DNA from: Sphagnum compactum
Taxonomy: Eukaryota > Bryophyta > Sphagnopsida > Sphagnales
Assembly: GCA_965153455.1 (NCBI GenBank)
Contig: OZ234494.1
Coordinates: forward strand, 11,036,001 to 11,100,000
Direction: 5' to 3'
DNA length: 64,000 bases
A program made the position numbers and the translations under genes. Under the pieces are notes generated by a model that ran no database searches, was not told the DNA's origin, and was given only the letters and a program-made list of their open reading frames with translations. This document shows, one piece after another, positions 12,990 through 24,520 of this stretch (positions are counted from its first letter, which is position 1; each line of letters begins with the position of its first letter).

Positions 12990-14420
12990 AGTTTTTGTAG
13001 GTTCCATTGACACAACTAGGGAGTGGAAGGATGCTCATTGCATATGTAATTCATTGGATGGATACATCGAAACCATTAAAATCGACAACATTGTACAAAT
13101 TTGTACAAACAATGCCTCGAGCATGAGAAGTGCAGTTAACCTTCTAATCCATTGTTTTCCAAGTCTTTATTTTCAAGGTAATGTTGCTCATTGTCTAAAC
13201 TTGCTATTGGAAGATTACGAAAAAACAACATGGGTGAAACGAATTGTGAAAAAGGCGAAAGTTGTTGTTTATTTCATATGACAACACCATGCGCCATTAG
13301 CAATATTACATTGTTATGAGACTAACCTTATGTTGCTAAACCCCACTAAAACATGATTTACAACCAAGTTTTTAATGGTTGAGAGGTTGTTCAAACTCAG
13401 TTTTGCCATTGAACAAACTATTGTCGATCCTAATTAGACAACTTTTGTCAACACATTACATGGTAGCCATAGTCAAAAGTCACTCACCAAGGCAAGAGCT
13501 ATTCAAATGAACATAAAGAGGGGCGAATTTGGGGATACTTGTGCCAACTTTGTGCATATGGTGGAACCGGTTTCAGTGTCATTAAGGGCATTTGATGGCA
13601 AACAACTTTGCATGGGGAGGGCATGGCTTCTCATGAAAACATTGGAATGACATGTTTTATCATTATGAAATCAATCATTTGAATTGCCATCAAACCTTGT
13701 AGATGTGATTGAAAATCAATTTTACCAGAAGTGGAAGATGTTGATGACTAACCTACATTATGTAGGGGCCCTTTTCAATCCATACTTATTGGATGAAGCT
13801 CACCTACATGATGATGTAGATGCAAAGGAAGCTTCAAATAGAGTTTTGTGAAAAATAGTTCGTACCCGACCACGTATGCCTTAACTTTAAAAGACTTTGT
13901 AGATTTTGTTGAAAGTCAAGGTCCTTTTTCTAACACCCCCTAATGAAGGACCTAGTGGTGGGATTTGATTAAAACTGGTGGATGCACATTTGCACCCATT
14001 GCTCAGTGCATTTTGGTGCAAGTGTGTTCCACATCATCATGCGAGTGAAATTGGAGTTTATATCCATTTGTCCATAGCAAAATGAAAAATCAATTAACCT
14101 CAAATTGGGCGAAGGACTTGGTGTACATATACACTAATAGCAAGCTTTTATGAGAATGACTTGGTGCCAACCCCACAGCATGGTATGAAAAGAATATGTT
14201 ATTTGAAGATTTGATGTCCGATGTTGATGAAAATGAGGATGAAACCAAATCACCGGGTGAAGACCCCATAACATTAGATGAGCTTGATGAAGATGAAATT
14301 GAACATGACCCCTTTGAATTCCTTAATGATGACGAGATTCCATTTTCAAGATTTTTGTTTCATTCAATGGTTTGGAGGTTCAAGGGTTTGACAATGGCAA
14401 TGCAAATCCAAACCATTATT
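12990..14420 (+). pseudogene. decayed DUF659-type hAT transposase
   Basis: The plus strand keeps most of an hAT transposase in one dominant frame with many stops. A DUF659-like block is at 13010-13281 (NIVQICTNNASSMRSAVNLL, then VAHCLNLLLEDYEK). A central helical region runs 13285-13900. The C-terminal dimerisation block is at about 13965-14150, with CSTSSCE, a stop, then NWSLYPFVHSKMKNQL; the family motif there is SSSCERNWS, so the stop is in place of Arg (CGA to TGA). An acidic tail (14196-14340) follows, as in several plant hAT proteins. Other stops also fit CGA-to-TGA or TGG-to-TAG changes, the pattern left by deamination of methylated cytosine. Confidence 0.75.
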
Positions 14421-15650
14421 TGATGACTTGTTCACCCCTTTGATGTACCCCCCAGGTTATACATGCTTCAATAATCCAAAACCAACACATGCCCATGCAA
14501 TCAATGGGGTCCATGCAAATGTTCCCCCCAAGTAGCTCGAATGCACTATTAGCTCGAATCATCATTCCAAAACCAAACACACAACTTAATAAACACCTCA
14601 GACATACAAGGGGACCCACTCGTTAATCCTCCCAATATTATAGTTGATGACATTAGGGATATTACATTGGAGCCATGTGTGGGCCCACATATGGTCATTA
14701 ACACAAGTGCACCCCAAGTTGTGCATCCAAATCCTTCAAGTCTTAAACCTACAAGACTTGAGGAGTCAACATAAGGCGATTCAAATTCTGATCATGCACC
14801 AATCAATGAGTACTTACGACATCCGAAACCCTCGATGGCTAAAATTGATGTGGGGCTAAGATTAGTCAATGTGGCAACTTCCATGAACCATCTTGGACCA
14901 CCTATTGAAAATTCATCCACACATCGAGTTACTTGAGGGAAGAAGCCCTCTAATCAAACAATAATTACTTTCGTAGGTGAACATAACTATGAACGACCAC
15001 ACACCAATGATGGCATTTGGGATATTGAAGGATGGCACCCCACCAAAAAAATTGTGACAAATTGCTCGAGGCAAAATATCATCACAACCTTGTGTGGGAT
15101 AGACATTTTAGAACCGGAGGAAGGGCGCAATGATGATGATGATGACGATGACACCGACATTCCTAATGAGGCAATTGAAGCCACAAATGATATTGACTAC
15201 CATGAACCTTGACCCCAAAATCCAAATCTTGCCATTAGTCATCCTCTTAGGTCATGAATCACAATGGCTTCACAATCATAAGCATTTGGCATTTTGTGAT
15301 ACTTACACATAGGTTGAACATTATATGTAAATCCACATGGTGGCTTAAACATATCTTCTTCCAACTATATATTTTTTGGTAATAAAATTGTAACTATCTG
15401 CTTTGGGACCCTATTTGGAAATTGGTATATTTCATATAAGGTAATTTCATTTCCATAAATCAAATTCCAAACTTTCATTTCAAGGGCACTCTGAATGGAG
15501 TGCCCCCATATAGTTGCAATTATATGCTTTCCAAATCACTCTAATCACATTGTCATCAATAAGGTTCAATATTCAACAATTATGGGCCATATCCAATCAT
15601 CCAATTCATTTTTCAATTATAAAACATTACATATCATTGTAATTAACTAG
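14421..15650 (+). other. short coding-like fragments, possibly the tail of a transposon
   Basis: Several short plus-strand frames occur without a recognised domain. One, near 15110-15210, runs through a (GAT)n-like acidic tract. These may be the downstream part of the element to which the hAT remnant belongs, or unrelated decay. A perfect small hairpin, GGGCACTC ... GAGTGCCC, is at 15486-15507. Confidence 0.3.
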
Positions 15651-15847
15651 GTCTACATTAGTTGTGACAAACTCTTAGGGGAAATAAGTTATTTGCCCAT
15701 TTTGCCCCATAAATATCAATTTTGTACATTATTGATGCTATTTTACAATGTACGTATGTTGCATTTAGTGCAAAATTCCACCTCACCCTACTATTACGAT
15801 CTATTACATCCTCTATTACTATTTTCCCCAATATTACTACCACGTTG

Positions 15848-17163
15848 TCAACTAGCACAATTTCCTAGCCCGATGAATTTCCCATTCAAAATTGCATCCA
15901 ACCTAAGAAGATTATCTATGTCATTGAGCATTGTGATTGTGTGAAGAAATATTACAGTTAATAATGCAAAAGCAGCATCATCTTTCAAATGCTGCCTTTC
16001 ACTAATTTCCTCCAATGTCAAGTTGGCCACATCTTCAAATTAAAAATCTCTTATATATAGTGAACCCCTACCTGATCTCCTCCCCCATCATGTTTTACCA
16101 AACATGCTTCGAATTGAGAACATATTCAAACTTATTAATTCTTGGGTTATACCACCCCTGAAATATTTGATAAAACCAATGCGTCGTGTATCGGTCGTTG
16201 ATGAGTACAACAATTCACATGCCTTCTAAATCATGGATTCGTCATATTGCCATTTGTCATAATGATTCCCCCATGTAATAACAGACATGCCAACATTCCA
16301 AATCCATTCCATGTCTATGCCCTATGTTTGTGGGATGTTGGGTGTGTTAAACATGTTGTACTCCCAATGTTGTGGCATGGCCACTTGAAGATTGAATTGT
16401 TTGTATAGGTGCTAATGAAATGGAACCCTACATTGTGGACATCTCCTCTTTGCCACCATCAAAGTGATTAGGCATTGCGGATGGTACAAGTGTTGGAAAA
16501 TGCCTAAAATCCATGTTCCTTTTGGTTCAAATGGGGGACAACAAATAAAACATAGTTCCCCATTTTGCGTGAAGGGTTGAGTTGTGGGCCACAAAAATTC
16601 CCTTTTCATTTTTGACACAATAGTGACATATTCCCAATCAAACTTGGGATGTGTTACCCACTATATGTTTGCATTCTCTTACATCTTTGGTAAATCGTCA
16701 CAAAACATCTCTAATATCTTGGGCCATGATGTCAAACTATGTGATTAGAACCTCCCATCTTCATGGTATTTCACTTGCATTTTTACAAGTTTCATTTCTA
16801 TCTGTGTAGCTCAAGATGCTACCAAAATACATGCAAGTTACATGTGGTTTGAATTTTGTTGGGTTGCCTTCACAAATGCTTCACCATCTCTTTGATACTG
16901 TTATTTCATGTCAATCAATGTTTGATGGTAGTGTTCGATGTTTTCCATAGATTTTAGACATTTTTTTTTGCCTCAATGGCCTTTGCAAGTGCCTCTTCAA
17001 GTGCCTTTTGTTGATTGGTAGCATCTTGTTCTAACCCAAGACATTTTGTTTGGCATGCAACTAATTTTGTCCCCTCCCAAAGTTGGATTTGCATTACACC
17101 CATTTCCCTTAGCAATGCTTGAAGAACATGTTCTTCAATATTGACCCATTTTGTCAAGGTCAA
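15848..17163 (-). pseudogene. decayed ORF with coiled coil and RING-like finger, family unknown
   Basis: Read on the minus strand, three well-preserved pieces follow in order. 17163-16954 is a helical, Ala/Glu/Lys/Gln-rich segment that looks like a coiled coil (QQKALEEALAKAIEAKK). 16618-16412 has CFICC, then a spacer, then HLYHPQC, then RRCPQC: the spacing of a RING-H2 finger, with Phe where the third metal-binding residue is expected. 16030-15848 is a helical segment (LTLEEISERQHLKDDAAFAL). Between them the translation is broken by stops. This order looks like one former protein of an element or duplicated gene. I do not recognise the family. Confidence 0.45.
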
Positions 17164-18440
17164 TATGCTAGCACTTTATGCCAACCCCTTCTAACCGTTT
17201 GTTGTGTCAAATGGCATATAAAATGCCATTTGAACCACAACATTCAACTGTTCTCCATCCATGGAGTTATCCATGCTGGAGGGTGATTGAGAAGGTTTTT
17301 GTTCTCAAGGGTGTTGAATAATTCAGTCCTTCATCACAAGAAAAAGATCTTGGGTACAAAAGGTACTTAGTATTGTTAATTCGGGAACAACCAATAGTAG
17401 TGGTAAAAAACCAGTTGAAAAGAGAAAGGGTGAATGACAAAGGCAAATATGGGAAGAACTCGAGGTTGTGCTATAAAAACTCAAGGTCGTGTAAGCGTTG
17501 GGAGAATTTCTAGAAAAGTCGATGGATTTGCCCCCGCAAATCTATCCAATTGATATGGAGGCACATTACCAATTCATGAACTTGGAACAATCCTCCAATC
17601 GACCTAAACCCCAAGCACCACCTCTACATAAACCACAAATTAAGGCACCTAGGTTTTGGAAAAAAATTAGCTCCTCGTCATGGCCATGTGCACCTCCAAA
17701 ATGTGTGCATTCATATGTTCATCTAGGCAACTTGTATATTGGGCAGAATTATTTTTCTTGTGGGTTTCATGCCTAGAAAGTGGCCATTTCTTGTCAATGT
17801 GGCACCACCACACATACTGCAAACATAGGGTGTATGACCAAGGTTAGGGAAGGTTTGTTAGATGGTTGGGTCTTCAAGTGCTTTGAATCTTGCTTCATGC
17901 CATCTTCCTTTTGCACCATGACCCCTAGCCACTTTCCTTTGGTTCATAATATCCACCATCATACCCACCATTTGTTAATAAATAGGTAAGTTAAGGGTAA
18001 ATTAAGGTTAAGTTCATAATAAATTGGTATAGGGGTCCTCTAAGAAGCTCAACTTTAAAGTCCAGCACATAATTATTTTCATAATTGACGTCATGAACTT
18101 TAAAGCCCTACAAAAAACTCCCACTTTCTTCCAAGTTTATGGCATTGATTGCTCAAAGCAAACAAAGTTTTCACACGTGTGAGGTGACTTTCTGTCCCTC
18201 TACTCCCGATTCTATGAGGTGACTATACTTTAAAATACATATGCTACCGATGAAGGAAAAGTGCAAGTGTATTTCTAGATGTTAGATTGCGGTTGTAGTT
18301 GAAACTAAGTAGCTTGCTTCCTATGCATCATTTACGATTTAGGATTTATAGATATATTTTCCAAGCCCAAACACTCCAAATCCTAGAATTTTATGTTAAC
18401 TTATCATTTATTTAATCCAACTTTTAGGGTTCAATTCCAT
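17164..18440. other. intergenic DNA with one unexplained short frame
   Basis: A plus-strand frame at 17498-17776 encodes 92 residues with a Pro/Lys-rich middle (KPQAPPLHKPQIKAP) and no known motif. It may be part of a decayed transposon ORF. Nothing else is supported. Confidence 0.3.
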
Positions 18441-18815
18441 GTTCAACTTGGCAATAGACCTCCAATCACTTAAAATATTATTCCCACCACATACAATATC
18501 CAAATCTAGCTTGCTTAAGCTCATTAAAAAGGTAACTACAAGGCGCACCTTCCTACCAAATCTTAAGCTCTATAACTAAACCAACAAGAAGTTATGCTAC
18601 CAAACCCAAAAGGGTTTTACGAAGGTAGAGAGTTCAATTTGGTTGCAGACCACCAATCACTTGAAATATTATTCCTAACACATACATTATTCAAATCTGG
18701 TTTGCCTTAGCTTATTAGAAAACTAATTACAAGGCGCACCTTCATACCAAATCCTAAGCTCTACAGCTAAACGAGCAAGAAGTTATGCTATTAAACCCGA
18801 GAGGGTTTATAAAAT
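18441..18815. repeat. tandem duplication, period about 190 bp
   Basis: Two diverged units start at 18441 and 18632. Both contain the blocks CCAATCACTT, ACAAGGCGCACCTTC, AAGAAGTTATGCTA and AAACCC...AGGGTTT in the same order and spacing. Each unit ends in the small inverted repeat AAACCC...GGGTTT. Confidence 0.8.
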
Positions 18816-19073
18816 TTCTCTAAGATTTTAAGCTCCCAACACTATGCCTACTCATTTCATTCTTTCAAAACTACTTCAAACGTCCATTCTATTTTCTTTC
18901 TTTCCACCATCTACCAAGCCTAATCATTCTTTTCCTATTCAAAAAGGTTGTGGGAACAAGTATTCTCAAGATTTGAATCAAAAATTATCCTCCGAATAAA
19001 AAGAAAGCCCCAAATGATCCGAATTTGCCCCTTTAAAAAGAAGGAGAAGGAAGGAGTGAAAGGAAGATCCCAA

Positions 19074-19200
19074 CTTGGTGGCCAATGGAAGGTTCCATTG
19101 CTTGGTGGCCCTTGGAAAGTTCCATTGCTTGGTGGCCCTTGAAAGGTTCCAATGCTTGGTGGCCAATGGAAGGTTCCAATGTTTGGTGGCCCATGGAAGG
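19074..19200. repeat. 27-bp minisatellite, about five copies
   Basis: The word CTTGGTGGCC recurs at 19074, 19101, 19128, 19155 and (as TTTGGTGGCC) 19182, exactly 27 bp apart. Units read approximately CTTGGTGGCC, then AATGGAAGGTTCCATTG. Because 27 is divisible by three, frames stay open on both strands and encode nine-residue repeats. There is no sign of a real gene around them. Confidence 0.9.
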
Positions 19201-19410
19201 AGAAGGAGAAGCACCTCTTCACCTCTTCTCATTTTCCCCCTAACAAATTTTATTTAAACCTTCATTTTTTCCTTTGATCTTAAACTTTTACTTTACCATG
19301 ATTTTAGGCCGTTACTTACGCATTTTTTCCCTTTTCTTTGACCTATAAATTACGATCGCGCATCTCAATGTCACAAGTCTTCCACACATTCATTGTCAAT
19401 TTGATTTTGA

Positions 19411-20092
19411 TTGGAGATCTCTTCTCTTCCCCTTGAAATTATGGCATCATGTATGGCCACGTCTTACGGGCCTCAAGTTGCACAAGTGAATGAAGAACCG
19501 GTTCTGGAGTCATCTTTAGATTTGATGTTAACGCAGCATCCTCATGATGAAGACCCTGAACCGCGAGAGGTGCGCGTTAGTCTTGTAGTCGATCCCCTTC
19601 GAGCTTAGTACTATCGCATTTCTCCAAACTCTTCCACCCTGGTGATTTTGTTGCAAATTGACCCTGCTTTTGGTGATGAACCTGAAACCGTCTGTGAAGG
19701 TTTATGAAACTGAAGACACCTCCATCTTCACATGGTCTTCAATTTCTGGCATTGGACATTATCGTTGGTTGCGCGCTCTGATTTGGCGACTACCTCCTAA
19801 CAGCAGGTGGACTACCTAGTTCGCACCATTCGATGCATCCTAGATTTTTTGCAGTTATGAACTATCATTGTGGCATAACCCAAAACTCAACATGTAATTG
19901 CAGCTCCTCATTGAACTTATCCATAATATAAATAAATGTTTCATCCATTATGAAACTCATGTTGCCATTGCCACCCTATCCCCCTGTTTATTTAATCGTA
20001 AGTTGTTTCAAATTAATTTTATGGTTATAAAACTTGAAGATTGTTCTATCTCTATTGGACCTTTCATTGACACCCCCTCACCTGCTTCATGA
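19411..20092 (+). pseudogene. decayed coding remnant, family not recognised
   Basis: This segment keeps more CpG than its surroundings and gives protein-like translation in successive frames. The pieces are 19441-19608 (with EPVLESSLDLMLTQHPHDED), 19609-19710 (ILLQIDPAFGDEPETVCEG), about 19705-19870 (FTWSSISGIGHYRWLRALIW), and 19898-20092 (ELIHNINKCFIHYETH, then FMVIKLEDCSISIGPFIDTP). Stops and frame shifts separate them. A dead gene fragment or transposon ORF is likely; I cannot name it. Confidence 0.4.
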
Positions 20093-20439
20093 ATCTCAAA
20101 CATCCTTGCTACTCACTAAATATTAGAACAAGACCAAAGTTTTGTTGCACACCATGAATTTTGGTGTCTACTTCTACCACCAACCCTCTAGAGATTTTTC
20201 ACCCCTAATTACGCCATTTAGGTTCTAAAATTATGGTTTATTAGCATTTTGTTGAAGAAAAAAACTAACCCAATACCTTATTAACCAATATCGTATTTCA
20301 AAAAAGAAAACACCCCCCCACAGAACCATGCGCATTCATCATCCGCTATTCCAACATGAAGTTGTTAAAAACCCCTAATAACCTTACCACATTTGAATAT
20401 CCCTGATGCAATTCTTAAAAATTGAAACTACTGGACATG

Positions 20440-20970
20440 GCTATGTCGGTATGGCTCACAACATGTCATAGAAAAAAATACATGGAATGAGGTAAGTGAA
20501 AAAATATAGTGAAATGAGGTAATTAAAATTTTTGGTCACCATTTGACATGATGCAAGAATCATGAATGCATGGCCATCAAATGGTGACTAGAAGTGGTCA
20601 AGTCACCACTAGACCATTGTGTTAGATGGCAATAAAAAACACCCAAAACAAATTTGGTCACCATTAGGCACATGGTGACCAAAATTTCAATCGCCATTAA
20701 ACATGTGGTGATTGAAATTTTGGTCGTCAATTATACAGCCAACCAGTTGGTGACTAAAAGTTTTTGGTCGCTGACAATGTAGTCAACTAATTGGTGATCA
20801 AAAAAATTCGATTGCCTTTAGCATTTAGGAATGATGATCAAATGTTTTTGGTTACCAACTATCCACATGGCCCATTGGCAACTAAAAATCAGGTGGTGAT
20901 CAAATTTTTCTGGTCACCAAATTTTTTGGGTGCCCCTAATTTTTGGGGTACCACTAATTTAACCTATATA
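20440..20970. repeat. array of self-complementary GGTCACC/GGTGACC repeats
   Basis: Degenerate units with the two halves TTTGGTCACCA and TGGTGACCAAA recur at about 20534, 20580, 20655, 20683, 20705, 20750, 20790, 20850 and 20900, alternating in orientation. Neighbouring halves could pair into hairpins. Dense subterminal repeats of both orientations are known from some CACTA and other DNA transposons, but no element ends were located. Confidence 0.65.
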
Positions 20971-21169
20971 AGAAGTTTCACATTTTCATTTATCCTCACT
21001 TTCTTTTCATGTGTACAACTTTAATTATTTTGGACAATTGGTGCATATTCACCTTTATCACCTTGGCCTTCATCTTGCTCACCTTGGCCTTGATCTCTTG
21101 TTCATCTGATGTGTTATTCGCTTTATATTCTCCTTCATTACTTGGCCTTGTTGTGTAGAGGCTTGAAGG

Positions 21170-21490
21170 TTAGATTTTGTTGTTCATTGCATTTGAATCC
21201 AAAGGCCATATATTTGATGCCCTACACTTAGACTTGATATTCTTTTTTCTTAGTGTTTGCTTTAAAACCTAGTCCACCCATCCGGCTAAAGTAATCTTGT
21301 CTGGTTCCATGTAGTTTCTATTAGCCATTACTGCATCCCTCACCCTTTGAAATGCAGTTTTAAATGGCTTAAAGTAGGAGACATCCAATGGTTGAAGGTC
21401 ATGAAAGGTATGCGCAAGTAAAGTTATCATGTCTAATCCAAAGTCATGGGCTTGTTTTATTGCTTCTTTAGGGTTATGTGGCTACCAATG
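21170..21490 (-). pseudogene. pogo/Tigger-like DDE transposase, C-terminal remnant
   Basis: One minus-strand frame of 107 codons, with two internal TAG stops, carries the typical DDE_1 end region. It contains HNPKEAIKQAHDFGLDMITL, then HTFHDLQPLDVSYFKPFKTA, then ITLAGWVD, and finally WPLDSNAM before a stop. The block HLLQPLDVxxFxPfK is the hallmark of this superfamily. The upstream catalytic part is missing: the frame ends against the left boundary of the GC-rich hAT element. The hAT element may therefore have inserted here, although the other half was not found on its far side. Confidence 0.7.
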
Positions 21491-24282
21491 CAGTCCAGCG
21501 GCTAGCTGATAGTCGCAGCTACCCGCAGCTGCAGATCGGCTGCGGCTGCAGCCAAGATTTTTAGCAGCGGCCGGGTGCAGGCGGCTATGCACCTTAGCGG
21601 GCGACTGTGGCTACGGCCGTTATTCAAAGTGTACGTCCTGATTGGTATCAATTTTCAAAGCGTTATGCATATTTATTATAAAGAAGCCAAATTAACATCA
21701 TTAAAACAAGATATTCTGCCGTGGCAACCTTAGAAGTTAGTACTAGAGCTCAGACTCCAGAATTAGTGCTACTTTGCAGTGCATTTTGTAGATTAGCGTT
21801 CGGTGCTCACTGCTTCCTAGTGTAAGTTTTTGACTTTGAGATCATCATTCTCAAATTCTGCGTCTTGACTGGCACAACACATCATGCAGTGCTTCAAGTC
21901 GCTTGATGATGCTAAGAAGAAGATATCCGTTGGTTTGACCAGCAAGAACCCGCAGTATGCGGTGATACCCTTCACGTTGAAGAATTGGCCATCAACCAAC
22001 AAGCTATGGGATCGCATGGGCCAAGTGGTCGTGAAGGCCAGTGGCGAGTGGGTGCGCCTCGATGTGGAGGTGGATGGCAAGGGGTGGACCAACACGGTGT
22101 ACGTGTGCGCCTGCATCAAGCCCACTTGCCTCAGTATCTATGTATACAACTTGCGGGACGGCATGTCGTCAATGAGTGGCCACACCTGCTCGCGTGCAGC
22201 TGCTACAGCTTCCTCTTCAAACAGCTTAGCCGTTTGGGCGAGTAAGCGCGACATGCCAACCGACTCTGCCAAGGCCAACATGACCAATGTCCTCGTCAAC
22301 ATGTGTTCGTGGGACATTCGCCCATACTCGTCTGCGGAGGGCGCAGGCTTCGAGAACGTCATCCAGACCGCCCTGGACATTGGCTTTGCAAGCAAGACGC
22401 CACTGATCGCTGAGAACTTGCTGTAGTCCCGATAGATCGTCAAGCGCAATACGATGGTCCGATTTGACAAAGGTGTCTTGAAGCTACAAGTCATCCTGCG
22501 CAAGCACTTCATTGACAATGGGTGCGTTGCATTCTCCACTGACACTTGGACGGACAACGCCACACAGACGGCGTACAGTGCTAACACCCTCCACATGATC
22601 GACGACAATTGGGTCATGCACGCCGACGTTGTGTCTTGTGATGAGTTCAGCGAAGGCACGAGCCACACCGCGCCAACGATTCATCGCGACTTTGTTAACA
22701 GCATCCGCCCGTTCATATCCTGGAAGGAGGACGAGGTGATGGTTCAGGCGGCGGACTGACAGGTGGTGGTCAAGTCAGATGCGACATCGAACAATAACGG
22801 AGCGGAAGGAATGTCGTCACAGTTCGAGCTAGACCTCTGCTATTGCCATCGCCTGTCGACATGTATCAGCCATGTGCTGCGGAAGCATACTCGCGTGGTG
22901 GGCGGCATCAAGCAGCCAGCGGCCTACCTCTTCTACGAACAGTCCGAATTGGTCTTTGACACGATTAATGATGCGAAGGTGCTGGTCACGTACATGAAGA
23001 ATACGCTCCTGAACAAGAAGTTGAATAACAAGATGAAGCAGGACGTGGGGATGCGCTTTGACGGTCTCCTCATCATGTTGCAGTCTGTGGCCGCCGAATT
23101 GGCTACGTCCATCGAGCTGCTGAAAAAGAGGAAACAGGAGGAGTGCGCCAAGTGCATCATTGAGCCACTGCTCATTGAACTTATTCGACTGCTGCACTAC
23201 TTCAAGCTGGCCAACAAGTCCTTAGAGCCGTTTTTCGCGCCCACCATTCAAGATCGTCGGCATGTGGTTTACCAAACTGATGGCCCACCTCCAACCGCGA
23301 GTTGAACCCGTCACCGTTGACGGTGCAGATGGCGAGAAGGTGACCATTGCAGCTGACAATGACAAGATTGGCCCCATCAAGGCGCTCCTGCTCGGTCAGC
23401 TCAAGGAGAAATACTTCCTCAAGCCGCTCCACGCTGCTGTTGCCTACGTGGATCCGCTGCAAAAGAACCGCCTGCTCGATTGCGGCTTCACTCAAGAGCT
23501 GATCGACCACGGCCTGCTCTACCTCAAGGACATTATGCACAAGGTTGGCCCACCCAAGCAGATGGTGGTGTCCAAGTTCGGTGACAAGCATCCACTACCG
23601 GCAAAGAAGAACCGCGCCAAGAAGCTGCGCACCATCTTTGTCCACGTCGGCCCTAGTCGAGATGACAGCGACGACGATTCTTCGGAGAGCAACGGTGGCC
23701 ACGAGCAAGGCGAGGCGGCTTAGCTCGAGGCCCTTATCGAGCACGAGTTGGCCTCGTATCGCTTGCTCAAGGCTGACAAGAGCGACAAGAAAGTTCTGCT
23801 TCAGGAAGCTACACGTAAAAGAGCCCGACCAGATGGCGAAGTCAAGCACGACGTTGGCCTATTGCCATGGTGGAAAATCAAGTCCGCCAATTTTCCCAGT
23901 CTGGCTCGCGCCGCCTGTGCCATACTCTGCATTCCGGCTTCAAGTTCGATGCCGAAATGTACATTCTCGTCCGTCGGCAATACGCGGACCAACAAGCGCA
24001 ACGCGTTGAAGCCCGACATGCTGAACGCCCTCCTCTACCTCCGCTCCAATCAGGACCTAGACCGTTCATAGTAGGCTGACATTTTTTTATAACATGAACG
24101 GATATGATGAAAACAATGATGTGGGGAAGAAGGCTACAGCCGAAACGTTGTGGTGGTGGGCGGCTGCGGTTGCAACTGGATATCGCTACGTAAATCGGGC
24201 GGCTGCAGCTACGGCCGAGAATTTAGCTGGAATAAAACGGCCAGGCTACGGCCGGATCCGGCAGGATGTGTGGACAGCACTG
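21486..24282 (+). mobile_element. GC-rich hAT transposon, about 2.8 kb
   Basis: Boundaries are placed on weak inverted ends. CAATGCAGTCCA at 21486-21497 matches the reverse complement of TGGACAGCACTG at 24271-24282 in 10 of 12 positions. The next 8 bp outside differ (GTGGCTAC versus GTGTACTG), so a clean target duplication is not shown and the ends are tentative. Both subterminal regions (21495-21625 and 24130-24265) are packed with GCGGCTGCGGCTGC- and GGCTACGGCCG-like words. The interior holds the transposase remnant listed separately. GC content is visibly higher than in the flanks, which are AT-rich. Confidence 0.65.
21884..24071 (+). pseudogene. hAT transposase, disrupted
   Basis: One reading frame runs from 21884 to 23305, broken by TAG at 22424 and 22433 and TGA at 22757. 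It then shifts by +2 near 23260-23300 and continues to 24071 with a TAG at 23721. The N-terminal part has a Cys/His set (VCACIKPTC ... HTC) that could be a BED-type finger. FSTDTWTDNATQTAYSA (about 22530-22580) is the usual hAT block after the finger. VVKSDATSNN and CYCHRLSTCISHVLRKHT follow. The C-terminal dimerisation block is at 23890-24060 (LARAACAILCIPASSS, FSSVGNTRTNKRNALKPDML). The usual ER before FS is replaced by PKCT. Four breaks mean it is not functional as it stands. Confidence 0.75.
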
Positions 24283-24309
24283 GTGTACTGTAGACTGGAA
24301 ACACATCTT

Positions 24310-24520
24310 TGTGTTATTGTCCCACAGCTAATCACACGAACCATGGTGTTTAGCTATGTACTAACTACCCACGTGCATCCACCTACCCAATACTGGCCAG
24401 TGCATTTCATAATAACCAGTAACCACTCATATTCCCTACCTACTAACCTATGATACTTATCCACATACATAGGTGTAGTTACCTACGTAGGGGAAGGAGC
24501 AAGCGCTTACAGAATAGGTT
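24310..24520. repeat. CCTACC/GTAGGT-rich repeat, arm one
   Basis: Short words such as CTAACTACCCAC, ACCTACCCAATAC, AACCACTCATATTCCC and ACCTACTAACCTA fill this stretch. Read in reverse complement they resemble the array at about 25880-26050, so the two could be diverged inverted arms around the MITE-containing interval. Confidence 0.35.

Noticed and set aside
22138-23849. Long minus-strand frames opposite the hAT transposase
   Set aside because: Antisense shadows of a GC-rich coding sequence.
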